Shown here: positions 60,571-64,000 of the stretch, one piece after another
How positions within the stretch are numbered: the first letter of the stretch is position 1
Layout: each line of letters opens with the position of its first letter
DNA from: Parvibaculum sp002684405
GTDB taxonomy: Bacteria; Pseudomonadota; Alphaproteobacteria; Parvibaculales; Parvibaculaceae
DNA: 64,000 nucleotides
Direction of reading: 5' to 3'
Assembly (NCBI GenBank): GCA_965140395.1
Contig: OZ223207.1
Location: 992,001-1,056,000, forward strand
Notes under the pieces: generated by a model
Databases searched by the model: none
What the model was told of the DNA's origin: nothing
What the model saw: the letters and a program-made list of their open reading frames with translations, nothing else
Translations under genes and position numbers: made by a program

Positions 60571-61007
60571 CACCAATCCTCATCCTTGAGTTTGGGCGTG
60601 CGGGAAGCGAAGGCCACGAAAATGCCGATCATGACGGAAGCCACCGTGATGCCGACCCCGAGCTCCACGATAAGGATTCCCCATTCCTGGGCGTGGTGTC
60701 CGCCATGTCCGATGGCCTCGTAATCGAGGAAATTGTATCCGGCGAGCAGCGCGTAGAGGCCGGTTCCGGCATAAATCAGGACGCCGAGGCTCATGGCCAC
60801 GCGAATGAAGGATGTCGGCAATACGTCCGTCATCGCTTCGACGCCGAAAACCAGCCCATAGAGGATAAAGGCGACGGCGAAGATGACGCCGGCCTGAAAG
60901 CCGCCGCCCGGTCCGTAGTCTCCGTGCCACTGCACGTAAAGCGCATAGACGATGATCGGCGGGATAAGAAGTTTGGAAACGACGCGAAGGATAGAGTGAT
61001 GATCCAT
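60570..61007 (-). CDS. mnhB: Mrp/Mnh antiporter subunit B
   Basis: This is a 145-residue membrane protein with four helices. VVSKLLIPPIIVYALYVQWH and GDYGPGGGFQAGVIFAVAFI are the MnhB signature. AAGGAG eight bases upstream of the ATG at 61007 decides the start over a GTG at 61016 that overlaps the previous stop. In the Mbh order it corresponds to the B-like domain after MbhD. Confidence 0.93.
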   Translation of the reverse strand: MDHHSILRVVSKLLIPPIIVYALYVQWHGDYGPGGGFQAGVIFAVAFILYGLVFGVEAMTDVLPTSFIRVAMSLGVLIYAGTGLYALLAGYNFLDYEAIGHGGHHAQEWGILIVELGVGITVASVMIGIFVAFASRTPKLKDEDW

Positions 61008-61012
61008 TTGTT

Positions 61013-61582
61013 TCACTCCTTGCCCGCGCGTTTTTGCTTTTTCCGGCTGAACGAGCCGAGCAGCAGGACCACGGCGACGGCCGCTGTGAAGATCACGGTG
61101 GTTTCGCCGAGGGTGTCATATCCGCGATAGCTGGCGAGGATGCCGGTGACGATGTTCGGCACACCGATTTCCTCGGGCGTGCGGGCGATATAGTCGGGTG
61201 CGACATGCTCGTGGATGGGCGCTTGCGCGGTGCCAAAGGCCGGCATGTCGAGCGTGCTGTATACGAGAGCTGCGCCCGTTACCAGGCAGACGAAGATCGG
61301 CAGGATCGGCGAACGCTTGGTGCTCTTCTCGCGGGTGACGGTAAGCGCCATGGTGCCGAGCATCAGGACGGTGGAAATGCCCGCGCCGACGGCCGCTTCG
61401 GTGAAGGCGACATCCACGGCGTCCAGCGCCACGAAGAGGCCGGCGGACAGAAGGCTGAAGACGCCCGACAGCATCGCGACGGCAAAGAGGTGCCGGACCC
61501 TGACGATGGCGATCGCCGTCATGACGAGAAAAGTGAAAAGCAGGACGTTGATAACGGCTGCCAGGGAGATGCCGGTCATCAT
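61013..61582 (-). CDS. DUF4040 / MbhD-like antiporter subunit (MnhA C-terminal type)
   Basis: This is a 189-residue membrane protein. AVDVAFTEAAVGAGISTVLM is the MbhD/MnhA C-terminal motif (a conserved Glu/Ala-rich helix), and GETTVIFTAAVAVVLLLGSF the second domain, resembling MbhE. In most Mrp systems these domains are fused to the C-terminus of MnhA; here they form one free-standing protein, as in archaeal membrane-bound hydrogenase. Overlaps mnhG by four bases. Confidence 0.88.
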   Translation of the reverse strand: MMTGISLAAVINVLLFTFLVMTAIAIVRVRHLFAVAMLSGVFSLLSAGLFVALDAVDVAFTEAAVGAGISTVLMLGTMALTVTREKSTKRSPILPIFVCLVTGAALVYSTLDMPAFGTAQAPIHEHVAPDYIARTPEEIGVPNIVTGILASYRGYDTLGETTVIFTAAVAVVLLLGSFSRKKQKRAGKE

Positions 61583-62019
61583 GCGCTTCCCTCTCCGCTG
61601 GAGGATTTGCTGGGGGCCGCGGGCTCGCTTTCGGGCAGCATGCTGCGGTAGGGAATTGCGGCAGTCGGGACGTCGCTCAGGGTCTGTTCCGTCTCATCCT
61701 TCTTCATATCCTGCGGCCTCAGCCCGGCAACGAAAGCCGCATTGCTGACCGCGTGGGTGGCGGTCGGGCTGGTGATGAAAAGCAGAAAGGCTATGAGGAT
61801 CAGTTTGAGCGTCGCGATGTCCCAGCCGGTCTGGAACATCATGCCGATCAGGATGATTTCCGCCCCGGCAGTGTCGATCACGCCGGCTGCGTGAAGGCGG
61901 GACCAGAAGTCGGGCAGGCGAACGATGCCAAAGGCGCCGACGAGCAAAAAGAAGCTTCCCGTCGCGAAGGCGATGGCGGTGGCGATATTGCAGGCGAGAT
62001 CGAGGAGGCTCATATCCAT
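61579..62019 (-). CDS. mnhG: Mrp/Mnh antiporter subunit G
   Basis: This is a 146-residue membrane protein. FGIVRLPDFWSRLHAAGVID, DTAGAEIILIGMMF and FLLFITSPTATHAVSNAAFV are the MnhG signature (RLPDxxxRxHAxG). It has an extra polar C-terminal tail of about 45 residues beyond the usual length. The ATG at 62019 has GGAGG eight bases upstream. Confidence 0.93.
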   Translation of the reverse strand: MDMSLLDLACNIATAIAFATGSFFLLVGAFGIVRLPDFWSRLHAAGVIDTAGAEIILIGMMFQTGWDIATLKLILIAFLLFITSPTATHAVSNAAFVAGLRPQDMKKDETEQTLSDVPTAAIPYRSMLPESEPAAPSKSSSGEGSA

Positions 62020-62022
62020 CAC

Positions 62023-62316
62023 TCAGGCCTCCGGCCCGTCTTGGCTGCCCAGGCCGCGCCCAAGCGCGCGGTAGCGGAAGAATTTCAGCACGGCGATGGT
62101 GCCGACGAAATTGATCAACGCGTAGAGGAGGGCAATGTCCAGAAAGTCCGGGCGCTCCGTCAGAAAGCCGATATAGCCGAGCAGGAGAACGGTGAGCGTG
62201 CCGAAGGAGTTCAGCGCCAATACACGGTCGTAGAGATCGGGGCCGAGATAGAGCCGGGCGAGGACAAGCAGCATGGCAACGACAAGGGCAGCGGTGCCGG
62301 CAATGAAAAGGATCAT
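62023..62316 (-). CDS. mnhF: Mrp/Mnh antiporter subunit F
   Basis: This is a 97-residue three-helix membrane protein. VLARLYLGPDLYDRVLALNS matches the GPxxxDRxxAL motif of MnhF. I chose the ATG at 62316, which overlaps the mnhE stop by four bases; the longer frame upstream is mnhE in another frame. Confidence 0.93.
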   Translation of the reverse strand: MILFIAGTAALVVAMLLVLARLYLGPDLYDRVLALNSFGTLTVLLLGYIGFLTERPDFLDIALLYALINFVGTIAVLKFFRYRALGRGLGSQDGPEA

Positions 62317-62828
62317 CGGTGGCGTACCTCTACTTCGGTCACTTTGCCGCCCATCTCTTCGAAGCCGTCGGCGCCGGTGAAATCTTCCGTCAGGGCGTGG
62401 ACAAGAAAGGCGTCCTTGCCGGTTTCGACGGTGATCGTACCCGGCGTGAGCGTAATGGAATTGGCGAAAATCGTTCGTCCCATCTCGGTCGACTGGTTCC
62501 ACGGCACCCGTATCAATTGCTGAGAGAGCTTCATCTCCCGGGCCAGGATGACGCGGCAGACGGCGACGCTCGCCTTGAAAATCTCTACAGCGAGCCAGAC
62601 CCAGTAGAGGACAAGCGCGGGCCTGAGCTGAACGGGCACGGCTTCGTCGTCCAGCAGGCGCATGCGCGCGGCGAGATAGACGGTAAAGAGAACGGAGGCC
62701 AGTCCCATCGCGAGGAGAAATGGCGTGAAGTGTCCCGAAAGGGTGAGCCAGAGCGCTATGAGCGCGATCGTCAAGCTGATGGCTTTGACCATTTCGGTAC
62801 CGGCGTCCTGCTGGATGCAGCGCAGCAT
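62313..62828 (-). CDS. mnhE: Mrp/Mnh antiporter subunit E
   Basis: This is a 171-residue membrane protein, first gene of the antiporter cluster. LVLYWVWLAVEIFKASVAVC and NSITLTPGTITVETGKDAFL match MnhE (the second is the soluble domain). The ATG at 62828 has AGGA seven bases upstream; an internal ATG at 62792 is the alternative. A promoter lies about 80 bases upstream. Confidence 0.9.
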   Translation of the reverse strand: MLRCIQQDAGTEMVKAISLTIALIALWLTLSGHFTPFLLAMGLASVLFTVYLAARMRLLDDEAVPVQLRPALVLYWVWLAVEIFKASVAVCRVILAREMKLSQQLIRVPWNQSTEMGRTIFANSITLTPGTITVETGKDAFLVHALTEDFTGADGFEEMGGKVTEVEVRHR

Positions 62829-62906
62829 AGCAGTTCCTCGAAGGCGCATGCAGGCTGCTAATGGGATGTTGTTGCGATGCGAAAAAGATTCCCGCCGCGA
62901 CACGCT

Positions 62907-62935
62907 AATATGCACAGTCGCCCTATGGGGGGCAA
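62907..62935 (-). promoter_or_regulatory. Predicted promoter of the mnhE-to-cox block
   Basis: On the minus strand: TTGCCC (62935-62930), 17 bases, CATATT (62912-62907). It is the only good candidate upstream of the leftward block. Confidence 0.42.
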
Positions 62936-63009
62936 GGAACCCCAGATGCAGTCTGCGGTTTTAGGCGCCCCTTAATATACAAGAAGCGGTTTTCGAGATT
63001 GGCTTTGGC

Positions 63010-63037
63010 TTTACTGCCGTCGTATCGCTGTTATAGT
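63010..63037 (+). promoter_or_regulatory. Predicted promoter of the cold-shock gene
   Basis: TTTACT (63010-63015), 16 bases, TATAGT (63032-63037). It leaves a leader of about 100 bases before the GTG, as is usual for cold-shock messages. Confidence 0.4.
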
Positions 63038-63141
63038 TTTTTCATGTTGAGGGGGATCGTGGGGAGGATCCACGGACCAGAACGAAGTCCCGGCTTTTTT
63101 GAGCAGAGGCCATTCTGTCTTGGAGCGCCGGATCGGTAATC

Positions 63142-63735
63142 GTGGCTGGGATGGAAGAACGGTTGGAGAGTGCGGCGGAATCCGTCGATAACGCATTCGA
63201 AGTATCTGGCGTCGTGAAGTGGTTCGATGCGGTCAAGGGGTATGGCTTCATCGTTCCCGATGACGGCAGAGAGGATGTGCTTGTCCATCTGTCGTGCCTC
63301 AAGCAGGCAGGCAGGGAAATCCTCGAGGAAGGCGCGACCGTCTCCTGCGAGGCGGTCAAGCGGCCGAAAGGCAATCAGGCAATCCGGATACTTGAAGTCG
63401 ATGAGAGTACTGCCGTGCGCAGCGCCTCGTCGCAGGTTCCCGCGCGCAATCGATCGCCGGCGTCGGCCGTGGTTGCCGTGGGCGAGTACGAAATTGCCAC
63501 GGTGAAATGGTTCAACCGCGCCCGGGGCTACGGCTTCGTAACGCGGGGGGACGGAACGCCGGACATTTTCGTGCATATGGAGACGCTGCGGCGCCATGGC
63601 ATCCGCGATCTTCTCCCCGGACAGAATGTAAGCGTTCGGTTCGGCGAAGGTCCGAAAGGGCTGATGGTGGCTGAAATCTCGCTTCCGGAAGGCAATGGAA
63701 ATGGGAATGGCAACGGGTCGGACCATAGCGTCTGA
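63142..63735 (+). CDS. Two-domain cold-shock protein
   Basis: This is a 197-residue nucleic-acid chaperone with two cold-shock domains: about residues 20-85 (SGVVKWFDAVKGYGFIV, VLVHLS) and about 115-178 (ATVKWFNRARGYGFVTR, IFVHME). Each keeps the RNP1 and RNP2 aromatic residues. A glycine/asparagine repeat (GNGNGNGN) ends it. Double-domain Csp proteins are typical of alphaproteobacteria. GTG 63142 or ATG 63151 could be the start; neither has a strong ribosome site. Confidence 0.9.
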   Translation: MAGMEERLESAAESVDNAFEVSGVVKWFDAVKGYGFIVPDDGREDVLVHLSCLKQAGREILEEGATVSCEAVKRPKGNQAIRILEVDESTAVRSASSQVPARNRSPASAVVAVGEYEIATVKWFNRARGYGFVTRGDGTPDIFVHMETLRRHGIRDLLPGQNVSVRFGEGPKGLMVAEISLPEGNGNGNGNGSDHSV

Positions 63736-63778
63736 TCTTGTATAAGGCCGTATCCAGTTTCCGGGAGATGAGTTGAGT

Positions 63779-64000
63779 ATGAGCCGCGAAAAGCTTTCCG
63801 AGGATGATTCCGCCTATGACGACCCGCCTGAAGGGTTTGTCCCTTCCGGTACGCGCGGTCCCTACACCACGCATAATGGACCCTTTTTCCACAAGGTGAC
63901 GGAAGACGGTTTCTGGCACGGTGTGCGTGTGAGGGAGCGGCACTGCAATTCCCGCGGCATCACGCATGGCGGCATGCTGATGGCCTTTGCCGACGGGTTG
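63779..64000 (+). CDS. PaaI-family thioesterase, 3'-truncated
   Basis: The first 74 codons of a hotdog-fold thioesterase, cut by the right edge. GFWHGVRVRERHCNSRGITH followed by GGMLMAFADGL is the PaaI active-site entry. The ATG follows GGGAGATGAG. Acyl group unknown. Confidence 0.85.
   Translation, partial: MSREKLSEDDSAYDDPPEGFVPSGTRGPYTTHNGPFFHKVTEDGFWHGVRVRERHCNSRGITHGGMLMAFADGL

Larger units (their letters stand above)
62829..63141. other. Divergent promoter region between mnhE and the cold-shock gene
   Basis: A gene-free gap of 313 bases. It holds a promoter for each direction (62907-62935 leftward, 63010-63037 rightward) and two leader stretches of roughly 70 and 100 bases. No further gene seen. 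Confidence 0.5.

Overview
The window is a 64 kb piece of a GC-rich bacterial chromosome. It reads as an alphaproteobacterium of the Hyphomicrobiales/Parvibaculales kind: the order fabH-ihfA-merR-tRNA-Pro, the rplM-rpsI pair near a type-2 argC, the hom-glpX-recJ neighbourhood, ctaA, a class I PHA synthase and a form II CO-dehydrogenase-like (cox) operon all fit. A Parvibaculum-like organism is my best guess from gene content, but the sequence alone does not prove it. There is no phage, insertion sequence, CRISPR array or replication origin.

Layout. 1-4.6 kb: 3' end of fabH, ihfA, a MerR regulator, tRNA-Pro, two small membrane proteins, ctaA and an ArsR/SRPBCC pair with a clear operator. 4.6-9.4 kb: clpP, then leftward metY, a CoA-binding protein, an enoyl-CoA hydratase relative and a GNAT enzyme, then a thioesterase. 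9.4-15.5 kb: MFS pump, rplM-rpsI, a flavin monooxygenase/TetR pair with its own operator, argC. 15.6-22.9 kb: small proteins, a DUF1566 protein, an EamA transporter, a methyltransferase, phaC with a lysine/alanine-rich N-terminal extension, and a lipoprotein. 23-31.7 kb: aminotransferase, hom, glpX, a dicarboxylate symporter, recJ, tRNA-Glu, peroxiredoxin. 31.7-45.5 kb is a mosaic: a secreted protein and a decayed fragment of its duplicate, three unlinked surface-polysaccharide glycosyltransferases, an esterase, a PAS protein, gloA, cobB, a DEAD-box helicase, an AT-rich DUF5677 gene, a predicted halohydrin dehalogenase and a GH13 glucosidase. 45.6-62.8 kb is one long leftward block: an Mrp/Mbh-type cation antiporter cluster (E-F-G-MbhD-B-C-D-D-x-D) that runs without a visible terminator into a cox form II molybdenum hydroxylase operon (G-S-L-M-D-E) and its cofactor-maturation genes. 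62.8-64 kb: a two-domain cold-shock protein and the start of a thioesterase.

Working together. The largest functional unit is the antiporter plus cox block, about 17 kb read in one direction with overlapping or closely spaced genes. It would make a membrane ion-translocating module, a molybdenum-iron-sulfur-flavin dehydrogenase with a membrane-tethered CoxG, and the chaperones that load its cofactor. Elsewhere housekeeping blocks alternate with single accessory genes.

A second theme is short dispersed palindromic elements of four sequence families, at least 17 copies. Three of the families share the ends GTCAT...ATGAC, and several accessory genes sit between two such elements. The observations I would check first are the antiporter-cox superoperon, the halohydrin dehalogenase, the histone-like tail on PhaC, the repeat families, and the secreted-protein remnant next to a glycosyltransferase.
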